Numbered from the stretch's first letter, positions 26,661 through 37,220 are shown. The stretch: DNA of 64,000 nucleotides from Desulfobacula sp964636495 (GCA_964636495.1 CAZWSL010000010.1:1-64000); one strand, 5' to 3'. Program-made: numbers and translations. The notes: generated by a model from the letters alone, not told the origin.

Positions 26661-29600
26661 TCAATCGACCTCTATCCTGCCTTTATATACCAGCCCTTTT
26701 TGACCATGAATACTTATGAAATCTCCTGAAACCATTTTTATATCATTTAACATGCACACCTTTTTCTGCTCATTGCAGACAAGATTTTCACATCCGACAA
26801 CACAGGTCTTATCTAAACTATATGCAACAACAGCTGCATGGGATGTAAGTCCCCCTCTTGCTGTCAAAATACCGTCAGCTGCATCAATTTCCAGTATATC
26901 ATCAGGAACGGTGTCATTTCTTAATAATATTAATTGAATATCAGGCTCCTTTTTTCTGAACTCATCAATCTCCTTTAATGAAAAAACAATTCTGCCGCTC
27001 ATTGCCCCGCCGCTCACACCAATTCCCTGACCAATATATACTTTTTCAAGAATCTGCGGATCAACATCAAAATTCACAATCCTTTTTCTGTCTCTCTGGG
27101 ACATATCTCTTGCCTGCAGAATATAAAGGTCATCTCTGTTCCTGCCCTCAAAAGTAAACTCTATCTCCTGAGGGTTCCACCCTTCATCATAAACCAGTTG
27201 ATGCACAATAGTTTTTAATTGTGAATATATATTGGGAAACTTTTTTTCAAGGCTTATGTTTGATTCTCTCTCTTCAACCTCACACTGCACTTCTGAAACA
27301 GGAAGCGTTTTTACAAGTCCTGATACAACATCTTCACCTTGATTACCAATTGTAAAATCGCCCCACAGCCTTATTGTATCCCCTGGAAGTCTTGGACTGT
27401 GGCTGAATACAACACCTGAACCAGACTGTCTTGAAAGGTTGCCAAACACCATGGCCTGAACAGTAACTGCCGTACCCCAGTCATCTGATATTCCCATAAT
27501 GCGCCTGTAATCCTTTCCTCTTTTGGACTCCCATGAAGAAAAAACCTTATCAATGGCCAGAAACAGTTGATCAACCGGAGATTCAATCAGCTTGATACCG
27601 GAATCAAGCAGCAGCTGTTTATAGGAGAGAGCAACCTCTTTCATTTGATCTCCGGTAAAATATCTTTTAAATTCAATACCAAGATTTTTCTTTTTAAGAT
27701 AAATAATATGGTCAAATTCATCTCTTTTAATCCCAAAGGCCATACCATAGCCTTGAATAAATCTTCTATAGCTGTCCCAGGAAAACCATGGATTTCTGCT
27801 TGCTTCTGCAATACTTGCTGCAATTTCCTCATTAAGACCGACATTCAGAAAAGAGTCCAGCATCCCTGGCTGTGATATTGATGAACCGCTTCTAACCGAC
27901 AGCAATAGAGGATGTTTCAGGTCACCAAATTTTTTATGGCTTTTGGATTCAAGGCTTGCAACCATCTTTGCAACATATTTTTTAAAATTCCTGTTTGCAG
28001 GCTGATAGTTATTTATTATTTCCCTGCACTTGAAAACTTCTGTTGTAATAATAAAACCCTCTGGAACAGCAATTCCCATGTTTTTCAGTTTCACAAGATT
28101 CAGGCCCTTGTTGCCGAGAAAAATAATATTATTACTAATAGTGTCAAAACTACCGATTTCTGTAACCGAGAACCTGGGATCATAATTAAGCAGCCTGCTT
28201 AAATGGACCTGAGAAAGCTTTTCAGACTGTTGAAAAAGTGTCTGCAGTATTCTATTTAAAAAAACATCCATCTGCTGAAGGCCTAAAGAGGAAGCAATCC
28301 GTTCCCTGAAAAATATTTCTGCCACACGGTGATCAAAGTTTAATTTATTGTCATTTCTGCCATTGGAAAAATATTTAACAAGAATCTGTTCTTTGCCGAT
28401 TTTTGATTCAATATGAGATAAGTTATTGGAGTGGATGTTATTGAAATGGTCATTTACAATATCTGCAACAGCTCTGGTAAATCCTTTGAAAATATCAAGA
28501 TACTGAGTAAATGAACAGGTTCTGATACTAACGGAAAATTTAAGGAAATCCATCTGTACATCCATCTGGTTGGATGCGATACCGTCTATTGCCAGTGCTT
28601 TTGTAAAAAGCTGGAGTATTCGGTAGATTTGTTCAAATGTTGATTTGGTAATAACCTGGAGGTCAATACTGTTGATTAAATCTTCAAATAATACATTTAA
28701 AATACTTTCAATTCGAAGGCTTAGTCCCAAAGCATCAAATTTTGTTTCATTATAGCTGCCGTACATTGATGGAATGTCAATGGCAAAATGTCGTTTATAA
28801 TAGATTGCCTCATTGGGTTTATAAATTTTGTCAGAAACCACAATTGCCTTCAGTTTTTCCATATAGTTGAGAAGAGATAATATCTTTTGTTCCAGATTGC
28901 TCTCTTCCATTGCCGCAACAAATTGATTAATATCCGGCAGATTTGCTGAGTTGAAATAGGAAAGATAATTTTTAAGCTCCAGATTATCAATACCGTATTT
29001 CTGGTTCAGCAGCCTGTAAAACCCAAATATCATTTTAACTCTGGTTCTGTCTCTTTCAGTCACCCCTTCTATATCGTCAATCATCTTGTTGACAGCATCT
29101 TCAGTATGGATGAGGTAATCATCAGGAAGAGAAATATTGTTAGCCTCAAGATCATTGAGAATCACCTTGGGCCCGTCAACAAAAATTCCTGACTCCTGGA
29201 TTTCATTGTAAATAGATGGTGGAACAAAGGGCTCAAGTTTGACTTTATTCCCTGTTTTCCAGAAACATATCACTTCCTGAATAAAATCCACTATTCTGCT
29301 TGAACTTTCAACATGACACTGTTTTCTCAAGAAGTGAATTAATCTGTCTTTTCTATTGGAAGACTCATCAAGACGGGTTGAAATATCTCTGAGCTGTCCC
29401 TCTGCGCCTATCTCATTGAAAAAAACAGGTAAAAGCCTTGAAAGCTGTTTTACAAGATCAAATACCGGCTCAATATCAGAATTTAAAAACTTACTGATAT
29501 CCCTTGGAAAAAGGTCTGTATCTTTTATAAAGACGCCGCCAATGGACAGAGAGATAATCAAAGCCGATAAAAGCCTTCTTGACTTTTTGGGATGCTGTGC

Positions 29601-30833
29601 AATAAGGTCAAGGAAAATTCTAATATTTTTAACATGTGCGGTATTGCTCTTTATCTGCCAGTCATCACCAATTCCCTCAATCATGGGAAACTGAAAACCA
29701 TGATCAACCACTCTGTCTATAAAGTGATTTATCAAATCAATTTTTGAAGTTTTATAAACAGCATCACCAATTTTATGTATACAATCAAGAACTGTCTCAG
29801 GATATGTCTTCTTCAGGTTTTTCAGCAGCACAAAAGTATCATTGATAATATTCATATCCCGTTTAAAATCTTTATCACCAATCAGGTGTACCAATGTTGT
29901 ATTTATATCTCTGAGTGCATGGACATGTATTGTTGCAAGGCCCGGGACCTGAATGATATAAAAAAGAAAAGTAAGTTTAAGATGATAACCTGCTGTATCC
30001 CCTTTGCTCTCTTTTACTATCTTACCTGGAATTGCTTTTATTTTATTGACACAATCCTGGTAATTCACAAGCTTGGTCAAGCTATGGGTCGTCTCTCTCA
30101 AACCGATATCTGAAGTTTTTACGATTGATTCAAGTTCACTCTTCCACTGTTTAATTTTTGCATGTGAAATATCATTCAACACCCTGTTCAGATCCGGGAT
30201 AAGCTGATCGGCATCAAGACTCCTGCTGATCCACGAAATAGCGTCTTCCTGGTTTAACCAGTAATCAAATGAATATTTATAGAATTTTATTAAAAGCGTG
30301 TTTATTGATTTAAAAACAGTTTCATCTTTTTTAATTTTCTCAGATAAAAGCTTTGCAATTTTATCAGCTTGATAATATGAAGTGACAAAAAAATAGATTT
30401 CATCATTTTTAAAGGAACCAATTTTTAAAAACGACTCCTCAATAACAGGTATAAACCTGTTGAGTTCATTTTCAGAATTTTTACAGATATGCTGTAAAAA
30501 CAGCATTAAATTATTTGCTGAATCTGTTTTTATTTTCAGGCTTGATCCTGATTTAAAAGCATTGAGATATATATCCACAAAAAGAGTTAATGCCTTATCA
30601 CCATTTATGTCTCCTTTAAAAAGATAAAAATTCTGCAAAGAGAAATATCTTGCTTCACTGACAATAAAGTCCCAGTTCCTGTAAGGGTGTGATAACTCCT
30701 TTAAAAAAATCGTCATACGGTTTAAAATGCCAACATATGATGAAACAATTTCAAGCAGGACCTGATACTCAGGGGCTACGTCAACATCAATTTTTGTATC
30801 GGATAAATTAACCTCAAGAGCTGTAGATCTCAC
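26661..30833 (-). CDS. PPDK/PEP-synthase-like dikinase with 880-residue N-terminal extension and no PEP barrel
   Basis: The 1390-residue protein has residues about 890-1245 as the ATP-grasp domain of pyruvate phosphate dikinase (LGNKGLNLVKLKNMGIAVPEGF; LLLSVRSGSSISQPGMLDS; LWGDFTIGNQGEDVVSG; EIEFTFEG). Residues 1260-1390 are the swivelling phosphohistidine domain with GGLTSHAAVVA, His near 1331. The chain ends there, so the C-terminal TIM barrel that binds PEP/pyruvate is absent. The first 880 residues are mostly helical and I recognise no family. The start is GTG 30833, with GGAGG about 7 nt upstream. It can presumably phosphorylate its own His from ATP, and the final acceptor is unknown. 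Confidence 0.85.
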   Translation of the reverse strand: MRSTALEVNLSDTKIDVDVAPEYQVLLEIVSSYVGILNRMTIFLKELSHPYRNWDFIVSEARYFSLQNFYLFKGDINGDKALTLFVDIYLNAFKSGSSLKIKTDSANNLMLFLQHICKNSENELNRFIPVIEESFLKIGSFKNDEIYFFVTSYYQADKIAKLLSEKIKKDETVFKSINTLLIKFYKYSFDYWLNQEDAISWISRSLDADQLIPDLNRVLNDISHAKIKQWKSELESIVKTSDIGLRETTHSLTKLVNYQDCVNKIKAIPGKIVKESKGDTAGYHLKLTFLFYIIQVPGLATIHVHALRDINTTLVHLIGDKDFKRDMNIINDTFVLLKNLKKTYPETVLDCIHKIGDAVYKTSKIDLINHFIDRVVDHGFQFPMIEGIGDDWQIKSNTAHVKNIRIFLDLIAQHPKKSRRLLSALIISLSIGGVFIKDTDLFPRDISKFLNSDIEPVFDLVKQLSRLLPVFFNEIGAEGQLRDISTRLDESSNRKDRLIHFLRKQCHVESSSRIVDFIQEVICFWKTGNKVKLEPFVPPSIYNEIQESGIFVDGPKVILNDLEANNISLPDDYLIHTEDAVNKMIDDIEGVTERDRTRVKMIFGFYRLLNQKYGIDNLELKNYLSYFNSANLPDINQFVAAMEESNLEQKILSLLNYMEKLKAIVVSDKIYKPNEAIYYKRHFAIDIPSMYGSYNETKFDALGLSLRIESILNVLFEDLINSIDLQVITKSTFEQIYRILQLFTKALAIDGIASNQMDVQMDFLKFSVSIRTCSFTQYLDIFKGFTRAVADIVNDHFNNIHSNNLSHIESKIGKEQILVKYFSNGRNDNKLNFDHRVAEIFFRERIASSLGLQQMDVFLNRILQTLFQQSEKLSQVHLSRLLNYDPRFSVTEIGSFDTISNNIIFLGNKGLNLVKLKNMGIAVPEGFIITTEVFKCREIINNYQPANRNFKKYVAKMVASLESKSHKKFGDLKHPLLLSVRSGSSISQPGMLDSFLNVGLNEEIAASIAEASRNPWFSWDSYRRFIQGYGMAFGIKRDEFDHIIYLKKKNLGIEFKRYFTGDQMKEVALSYKQLLLDSGIKLIESPVDQLFLAIDKVFSSWESKRGKDYRRIMGISDDWGTAVTVQAMVFGNLSRQSGSGVVFSHSPRLPGDTIRLWGDFTIGNQGEDVVSGLVKTLPVSEVQCEVEERESNISLEKKFPNIYSQLKTIVHQLVYDEGWNPQEIEFTFEGRNRDDLYILQARDMSQRDRKRIVNFDVDPQILEKVYIGQGIGVSGGAMSGRIVFSLKEIDEFRKKEPDIQLILLRNDTVPDDILEIDAADGILTARGGLTSHAAVVAYSLDKTCVVGCENLVCNEQKKVCMLNDIKMVSGDFISIHGQKGLVYKGRIEVD

Positions 30834-30884
30834 AGAATATCCTCCAGATATGAAATTGATTTTATAAAATTCATCGCTCTGCTT

Positions 30885-33800
30885 CTACTGCTCTATTTCA
30901 TGTAGCTTTCTATAAACAGCATAGTAAGTTACCGGTATGACGAGAAGTGTAAACAGTGTGGATGCAAAAAGTCCAAATATTAATGCCCAGGCAAGTCCTG
31001 AAAATACAGGATCTAAAGTTATGGGAAAAGCTCCGATAGCTGTTGTCAGTGCTGTCAGCAGTATTGGCCTCATCCGTACGACACCGCTTTTTAGTATTGC
31101 TTCCTTAAAGGCTTCACCCTGGTCAATGGCATCCTGAATAAATTCAATCAGCACCAGAGAGTTGCGAATTACAATTCCGCCAAGTGCTATCATCCCGATC
31201 ATGCTTGTTGCAGTAAAAAAAACAGGATCATTAAAGCCGCTGACAGGGTTTGTAAAAAGATTTAATATAAAAAACCCGGGCATAATTCCCAGGACAGTCA
31301 AAGGGATTGCCATCATAATCAGAATCGGCATGAAATATGAACCTGTATTGATTACAAGGAGCAGATAAATACCCAGCAGTGCTGCTGCAAAGGCAAGTCC
31401 CATATCTCTGAAAACTCTCAGCGTAATCTTCCATTCACCTTCTCCTGACCATTTAACAGTGATACCGTTTTCAACAGGTCTGTTCTTAAGTTTTTTCATT
31501 ATGTCCAGCACAGCTTCCCCAGGGGCTCTTCCAGCCATTTCACCCATTACATATACAAGCGGTTCAAGATTTTTATGATAAACAGGTTTTTTATTCCAGG
31601 TTTCATTAACTTGTATGATCTCATCCAGAGGGATCATCTTTCCTGTTGAAGATCTAATGGGAATATTTGAAATTGATACCATATCTGATCTTTTATTCCT
31701 GGGCAAAACAACCTTTATCCACAAAGCATTTCTCTCCCCGCTCTGATGAACACTTGCCGGAGTAGTGCCTGAAACAGCACTTTCAAGAGTATCAAGGATA
31801 ATTTTTGTATCAATTCCGTGCAGAGCAGCTTTTTCCCTGTCAACCACTATATCCATCCGCCTGCTGTTTTGTTCTGTCATGATTTTTACATCTGTAACAA
31901 ATAACTCATTTTCCATGATATTTTTAACATATTCTGCCCCTTCCAGCAGTTCTTCATAGGTTTTATCATGGCTGCCGTATATCTCTGCTACAAGTGTTGA
32001 TAAGACAGGGGGGCCAGGAGGAACTTCCACAAGCTGGACATCGGCATTATTATCTTCTGCAATTTTTTCAAGATCTTTTCTTATGCGCAATAGAATCGTG
32101 TGACTCTGCTGCTGTCTCCTGGATTTATCCACAAGGTTGACTCTGATATCTGCGAGATGACTTCCTTTCCGGATAAAGTAGTGCCTTACCATACCGTTAA
32201 AATCCATTGGAGACGCAATGCCTGTATAAGAGACAAGATTTGTCACCTCATTGACCGTTCTGAGATAATTCTCAAATTTACGCACAACTCTGTCTGTATG
32301 TTCCAGTGATGTTCCCTCCGGCATATCAATAACAACCTGAAATTCGTTTTTATTATCAAAAGGAAGCAATTTTAAAGGGACTAATCTAAAAACTGCAAGA
32401 GAACATGATCCTATCAAGAGTATTATAATCACAATTAACAGGATTATCCGTAAATATCTTTTATTCAGGAACGGCTTCAAAACAAAGCGATATGTCCTGG
32501 AAAGATACTGTTTTGATGTTTTCTGTCCCACACTCTGTTTATTTTTTTTTAACAGTTTATAAGAGATCCAAGGAACAATTGTAAGGGCGCAAAGGGTTGA
32601 AAAAGTCACTGTGAGGGGGACATTAACTGCCATCGGGGCCATATATGGACCCATCATGCCGGTAATAAATGCCAGGGGTGTAAAACAGATAATAATAGCA
32701 ATTGTGGACATGATAACAGGCGGTAAAACTTCCTGTACAGCAAAAAGAGTTGCTTCAAAAGGCTTGAAGATTTTTTGCCTGATATGACGCTGAATATTAT
32801 CCACATTTGTGATCGGGTCATCAACAACAAGTCCAAGGGAGAGGATCAGTGCAAAAAGAGTTACCCGATTAATCGTATATCCAAGGAGAAAATTTGTAAA
32901 AAGTGCCAGGGAGAATGAAATAGGCACTGCAATTGCAACAACTGATGCTTCCCGCCAGCCAAGGGTGATAGCAAGGAGTATGACAACAGAGACAATTGCA
33001 AAACCAAGTGATTTTAAAAGCTCACTGACCTTGGCTTGGGCAGTCTGGCCATAATTACGTGTAATCTGCAAATGGATATTATCGGGAATAATGGTTTTTT
33101 GAAGTTTTTCAACTTCATCAATAATACTCTGCGCAACCTTGACAGCATTGGTCCCTTTTTTTTTTGAAAATGCCAGTGTCACACAGGGAAAAGAGAGTGG
33201 TGCTTCAGATGATATATTGTGTCTGTTTTTAAAATGATTTGAAAAACTGATCCTTGTATAGGAGTCAGCTTCAGCCGGACCATCAACAATTCTGGCTATA
33301 TCACTGAGATATACTGGTTTAGAGTCCCTCCCTGATATTACAAGTCTTTCCACCTGGTTAACAGAACTCAAAAAAGAGGAGCTGGTAATGGTTATTTCAC
33401 TGTTCAGCCTGTTTAAAAAACCGGCCTGTGTCGATACATCCGCACCTTGAAGAGCCTTTTGAACATCCTGTATAGACACTCCAAAACCCTGCATTCTCAA
33501 AGGATCCAGTTCAACCCTGATTTCTCTGTGTCTGCCTCCGTATATAGAGGATTTTGAAATATTATCAAGCCTGGATAATCTTGCCACCAGCTCCTGTCCA
33601 ACTCTTTTTAATTCATAATCAGAGTATTCATCAGAATATAAAGCCAGATTCAAAATCGGGACATCATCTATTTCTACGGGTTTAATCAGCCAGTCTGTTA
33701 CAATGGGAGGAACCCTGTCAAGGCTCATCTGTATTTTATTATGGAGTTTTACAATTGAATCTCCAAGATCTTCTCCCACAAAAAAACGGACAGTAACCAT

Positions 33801-34091
33801 GGCTTTCTCTTTTGTGGAGAATGAGTATACATACTCGACACCATCAATTTCCCACAGTATTCTCTCAAGCGGTTCAGCCACTAATTTTTCAATCTCTTCA
33901 GGGCTTGCTCCCGGAGCCTGAACAAATATATCTGCCATTGGAACAACAATTTGCGGTTCCTCCTCCCTTGGAGTGATATATATGCTCATGATGCCCAGCA
34001 CCAGTGCAATGATAATCAGCATTATAGACAGCTGGGATGTTAAAAACAGTTTAACTATATTTGAAAGAAAAGAGCGCTGTTTTTCAACCAT
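30885..34091 (-). CDS. RND-family efflux transporter permease (AcrB/MdtB/CusA superfamily)
   Basis: At 1068 residues this is full length, with 12 transmembrane segments in the RND pattern. A first TM is followed by a large periplasmic domain, including LVAEPLERILWEIDGVEYVYS. TM2-6 contain the proton-relay motif GLVVDDPITNVDNIQRH near 420, a second periplasmic loop follows, and then TM7-12 with ALGGIVIRNSLVLIEF near 985. The paired Asp in TM4 (VVDD) marks hydrophobe-efflux or orphan RND types rather than CusA. It forms an operon with the membrane-fusion lipoprotein gene 6 nt upstream. No TolC-like gene is in the window, so the outer-membrane partner must come from elsewhere. Confidence 0.92.
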   Translation of the reverse strand: MVEKQRSFLSNIVKLFLTSQLSIMLIIIALVLGIMSIYITPREEEPQIVVPMADIFVQAPGASPEEIEKLVAEPLERILWEIDGVEYVYSFSTKEKAMVTVRFFVGEDLGDSIVKLHNKIQMSLDRVPPIVTDWLIKPVEIDDVPILNLALYSDEYSDYELKRVGQELVARLSRLDNISKSSIYGGRHREIRVELDPLRMQGFGVSIQDVQKALQGADVSTQAGFLNRLNSEITITSSSFLSSVNQVERLVISGRDSKPVYLSDIARIVDGPAEADSYTRISFSNHFKNRHNISSEAPLSFPCVTLAFSKKKGTNAVKVAQSIIDEVEKLQKTIIPDNIHLQITRNYGQTAQAKVSELLKSLGFAIVSVVILLAITLGWREASVVAIAVPISFSLALFTNFLLGYTINRVTLFALILSLGLVVDDPITNVDNIQRHIRQKIFKPFEATLFAVQEVLPPVIMSTIAIIICFTPLAFITGMMGPYMAPMAVNVPLTVTFSTLCALTIVPWISYKLLKKNKQSVGQKTSKQYLSRTYRFVLKPFLNKRYLRIILLIVIIILLIGSCSLAVFRLVPLKLLPFDNKNEFQVVIDMPEGTSLEHTDRVVRKFENYLRTVNEVTNLVSYTGIASPMDFNGMVRHYFIRKGSHLADIRVNLVDKSRRQQQSHTILLRIRKDLEKIAEDNNADVQLVEVPPGPPVLSTLVAEIYGSHDKTYEELLEGAEYVKNIMENELFVTDVKIMTEQNSRRMDIVVDREKAALHGIDTKIILDTLESAVSGTTPASVHQSGERNALWIKVVLPRNKRSDMVSISNIPIRSSTGKMIPLDEIIQVNETWNKKPVYHKNLEPLVYVMGEMAGRAPGEAVLDIMKKLKNRPVENGITVKWSGEGEWKITLRVFRDMGLAFAAALLGIYLLLVINTGSYFMPILIMMAIPLTVLGIMPGFFILNLFTNPVSGFNDPVFFTATSMIGMIALGGIVIRNSLVLIEFIQDAIDQGEAFKEAILKSGVVRMRPILLTALTTAIGAFPITLDPVFSGLAWALIFGLFASTLFTLLVIPVTYYAVYRKLHEIEQ

Positions 34092-34097
34092 CTTTTA

Positions 34098-35207
34098 TCA
34101 ATATCCTATTGTTTCTCCTGCATAGAGGCCTGAAAGCACTTCAATGCTGTTACCGAATATTCTGCCGGTTTTAATATATACCCTGCTCCATCTCTTCTCC
34201 TTTTTTACATTTGCAAGTTCCAGTTGTCCCACACGGATAACAGCATTCAAAGGGATAAGAAATATTTTCTCTTTTTCAACCGGGATAAGAAGTCTTCCAA
34301 ACATCCCAGGATAAATGCCGGGAGTTTTCGGCAATGCTGCTTTTACTACAAAAGTCCTGGTGGCAGGGTCTGCATAGGGTACAATTTCCTCAATTTCAGA
34401 GGAGACTGATTTTCCTATTGTCTTAATTTTCACTTCATATTTATCACCTTTTACAATTCTGCTGATCAACCCTTCTCTGACATTTGCTTCAAGCCTCAAA
34501 GCACCACTGGTCTGAATAATCAGAAGAGCTCTGCCTGGTACAGCCAGGTCACCCGGATCAATCAGCCGCTGGGCCACAACTCCCTGGGAAGGAGATTTAA
34601 TATTGGAATATTCAAGTCCTATCCGGGCTTCTTTAACGATTTCAAGCGATTTTCTTATTGATGCCTTTGCTGAGTGCTCAGCCTCCTGCATTTTTTCAAA
34701 TCTTGCCTGTGCCTGAAGAAATACCGCTTTATCAATTTCAAGTTTCTGGGAGGGCACAATATCTTTTTTAAACAGATTTTTTGTTCTGTCATAGGCTGCC
34801 CTTGCCTGATCACGTGCTGCCTTTGCTTCATCCATGGATTTATAGGTCTGTTTTAAACTGTTTTTTGCAACACTCAACCCCTCTTTTGCCTGCTGAAGCT
34901 GGGTTGTCATACGCCTCGAATCAAGCTTGATTAAAACCTCTCCTTTTTTTACCACACTGCCTGGAACACACAGCACTTTCAATACCTGTGCACTTATCTG
35001 GGACGCAATTGCAGACTCTGTCACAGGGCGTATGGTGCCAACAGCTTCATAAACACTGGATATCTCTTTCTGTTCTACCACAGCAATATTATCGGGATTC
35101 AATAATTCATCTGACATGTTTTTCTTTGAAACACCAGGTGCGATTTTATCATTATCACAGGAGAACAGAATCAGTAGTATAAAAATTAATACATAGTTCT
35201 TTTTCAT
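34098..35207 (-). CDS. RND membrane-fusion (periplasmic adaptor) lipoprotein
   Basis: About 369 residues. From ATG 35207 the N-terminus is a lipoprotein signal (MKKNYVLIFILLILFSC, lipobox Cys at 17). An in-frame TTG at 35231 would spoil the signal position, so I reject it. The body has the lipoyl/barrel-sandwich half SQISAQVLKVLCVPGSVVKKGEVLIKLD, a long alpha-hairpin (about 110-190), the second lipoyl half IKSPSQGVVAQRLIDPGDLAVPG, then beta-barrel and membrane-proximal domains. It bridges the inner-membrane pump and an outer-membrane channel. It is the first structural gene after the NifA-type regulator gene, about 115 nt downstream. Confidence 0.9.
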   Translation of the reverse strand: MKKNYVLIFILLILFSCDNDKIAPGVSKKNMSDELLNPDNIAVVEQKEISSVYEAVGTIRPVTESAIASQISAQVLKVLCVPGSVVKKGEVLIKLDSRRMTTQLQQAKEGLSVAKNSLKQTYKSMDEAKAARDQARAAYDRTKNLFKKDIVPSQKLEIDKAVFLQAQARFEKMQEAEHSAKASIRKSLEIVKEARIGLEYSNIKSPSQGVVAQRLIDPGDLAVPGRALLIIQTSGALRLEANVREGLISRIVKGDKYEVKIKTIGKSVSSEIEEIVPYADPATRTFVVKAALPKTPGIYPGMFGRLLIPVEKEKIFLIPLNAVIRVGQLELANVKKEKRWSRVYIKTGRIFGNSIEVLSGLYAGETIGY

Positions 35208-35323
35208 TTCATAACCCAAAAAATTATCCAATTAATTTATAATCTCTTAAGACCTATATATCATAAATTCGTCATATTATCTTACAATTTACAGAAGGCC
35301 TGCATATCTGTCTGCAGTCCACA

Positions 35324-36844
35324 CTACCTGTAATCTTTATAATTGATATCATATTTTGCTGTTTTATAGGAGAATTTTCTTATTGTAATGCCAATAAGTT
35401 CAGATGCTTTTTTTATATTTCCCCTGGTGTTTTTCAAAGAATCCATTAAAATCTCTTTTTCCAGACGGGCAACAGCATTTTCAAGGTTTAACGGGGGGGT
35501 TTTGGACACACTCCCTGTCTGCAGTGATGATGGCAGGTGATAACTATGGATTGCCCCCTCATTGCAGAGGATGACTGCACGTTCAATACAGTTTTCAAGC
35601 TCCCTTACATTCCCTGGCCAGTGATACTCCATCATCATATCAATTGCAGGGCTTGTAACTCTTTTAATATTTTTTTTGTGCTCCTCTCTATATTTTTCTA
35701 AAAAATGATCTGCAAGAAGGATTATATCTGTTTTTCTCATTCTGAGACTCGGGATATAAATAGGGAACACATTCAGTCTGAAATAGAGATCTTCTCTGAA
35801 CTTGCCATTCTGCACCATCTCTTCCAGATTTGCATTGGTGGCAGCAATAATTCTCACATCACTCTTAATTGACGTATGTCCTCCGAGCCGTTCAAATTCT
35901 TTCTCCTGCAGGACTCTTAAAAGTTTAACCTGGGCTGAAAAGGCCATATTGCCTATTTCGTCCAGAAAAATAGTTCCTTTATCTGCAATTTCAAATTTAC
36001 CTATTTTTTTATGGGATGCTCCTGTGAATGCACCTTTTTCATGTCCAAACAACTCACTCTCAATTAAATTTTCAGGTATGGCGGCACAGTTAATTTTAAT
36101 AAACGGATTTTTATTTCTCTCACTGTTATAGTGCAGGGCATTTGCAACCAGCTCTTTTCCTGTACCGCTTTCTCCTCTGATAAGGACAGTGGCAAGGGAT
36201 GAGGAGACCTGGGATATCATCTGCAGCACTTCTCTCATCTTATTGGAGTTACCGATTATATTGTTAAACCGGTATCTATTTTCAAGCTGAGACTTCAGCT
36301 GAATATTTTCTGTTTTCAGCTGCTCTTTCTCAATCCGGATTTTTTCAAGATTTATAACATGCTGGGCAACCATTGCAGCTACAACAGATAGAAGTTTCTC
36401 TCCTTTTTCCAGAGATGTTTTACCTTCAAAAGGGCGGTCCGCACTTATTGCTCCAACAATACGGTTATCTTTTTTTATTGGTACGCAGATGAATGAGTAT
36501 TCCTCTCCCAAGTCAATCTTCCTTGAGTGGGTTTTATCCATAAACAGGGGTTCTTCACTGATCCTGGGTACAACTGCCGGTTCACCTGATTGTATCACCT
36601 GGCCGACAATACCTTCACCGGGAGCATACTTTACCTTGCGGACTGCATCTTTTGAAATGCCATGGGCAATTTCAATTCTTATTTCACCGGTATCGGAGTT
36701 TATCAGAAAGATGATACCTCTGATCAGGTTCAGAGAATCAGAGAGAACAGTTAAAACCTTGAACAGAGATTTTTTCATGTCCATATGCTGGTTCAATGCC
36801 TCACTTATTTCATATAACAGAGAGATTTCTTTAAATGATTTCAT
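35324..36844 (-). CDS. NifA-type sigma-54-dependent transcriptional activator (GAF-AAA-Fis)
   Basis: The 506-residue protein has an N-terminal GAF domain (about 20-165), a linker, a central sigma-54 AAA+ domain (about 195-430) and a Fis-type HTH (about 460-500). The AAA+ domain has Walker A GESGTGKE, the sigma-54 contact loop GAFTGA, Walker B GTIFLDEIG and the R-finger region. The C-terminal block NIKKASELIGITIRKFSYK resembles NifA. The GAF domain probably senses a small ligand or redox state. No nif gene is present. The genes directly downstream on the same strand are the RND adaptor and pump, so control of efflux is the simplest context-based guess. Confidence 0.88.
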   Translation of the reverse strand: MKSFKEISLLYEISEALNQHMDMKKSLFKVLTVLSDSLNLIRGIIFLINSDTGEIRIEIAHGISKDAVRKVKYAPGEGIVGQVIQSGEPAVVPRISEEPLFMDKTHSRKIDLGEEYSFICVPIKKDNRIVGAISADRPFEGKTSLEKGEKLLSVVAAMVAQHVINLEKIRIEKEQLKTENIQLKSQLENRYRFNNIIGNSNKMREVLQMISQVSSSLATVLIRGESGTGKELVANALHYNSERNKNPFIKINCAAIPENLIESELFGHEKGAFTGASHKKIGKFEIADKGTIFLDEIGNMAFSAQVKLLRVLQEKEFERLGGHTSIKSDVRIIAATNANLEEMVQNGKFREDLYFRLNVFPIYIPSLRMRKTDIILLADHFLEKYREEHKKNIKRVTSPAIDMMMEYHWPGNVRELENCIERAVILCNEGAIHSYHLPSSLQTGSVSKTPPLNLENAVARLEKEILMDSLKNTRGNIKKASELIGITIRKFSYKTAKYDINYKDYR

Positions 36845-36926
36845 TATTCTTTTCCATATGGCAGTTATAAGCGTTATATTTTTAATACCGTGCTTTATAT
36901 CAGATCCGGGAAACAGGCTGACTCTT

Positions 36927-37220
36927 TCACTCTTTTATCTTTTCATCCGTTAAATCATCTGTTTTTAAATCTGCCAGCCTGTCAAGGGATTTTTCAATCA
37001 ATGCTCGTAAATTTCTTCTTGAATCAAGTCTGCTCGAATGATAATTTAAAACCCACCATAAATGGTTCAGTTTTTCTACATCATCCCGGAACCATGATAT
37101 AGACTCTCTCAGACCTTCAAGCGTGTCGAGTTCAGAACGAATCTCTTCATAAAAATCATAACACATTGCCTTGGTCAATGGTTTCAGATTAAGAATTTTT
37201 ACTGTTTCCCGTTTTATCAT
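36927..37220 (-). CDS. small helical protein of unknown function upstream of the sigma-54 activator
   Basis: 97 residues starting at ATG 37220, with GAGGAGG about 6 nt upstream. The earlier in-frame ATG 37238 contains that site in its own coding sequence, so it is unlikely. The sequence is Leu/Glu/Arg-rich and mostly helical (ISWFRDDVEKLNHLWWVLNYHSSRLDSRRN), with several Trp residues. I see no signal peptide, cysteine cluster or known motif. It shares strand and proximity (82 nt) with the sigma-54 activator gene. A palindromic mobile element begins 19 bp upstream of its start codon, so its promoter must lie in or beyond that element. Confidence 0.65.
   Translation of the reverse strand: MIKRETVKILNLKPLTKAMCYDFYEEIRSELDTLEGLRESISWFRDDVEKLNHLWWVLNYHSSRLDSRRNLRALIEKSLDRLADLKTDDLTDEKIKE

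Noticed and set aside
35208..35231. TTG start adding eight residues to the RND adaptor
   Set aside because: It would put polar residues in front of a standard lipoprotein signal peptide.
35324..36844. Nitrogen-fixation regulon, because the activator resembles NifA
   Set aside because: No nif structural gene is in the window. The domain order alone is shared with many sigma-54 activators, and the adjacent genes encode an RND pump.
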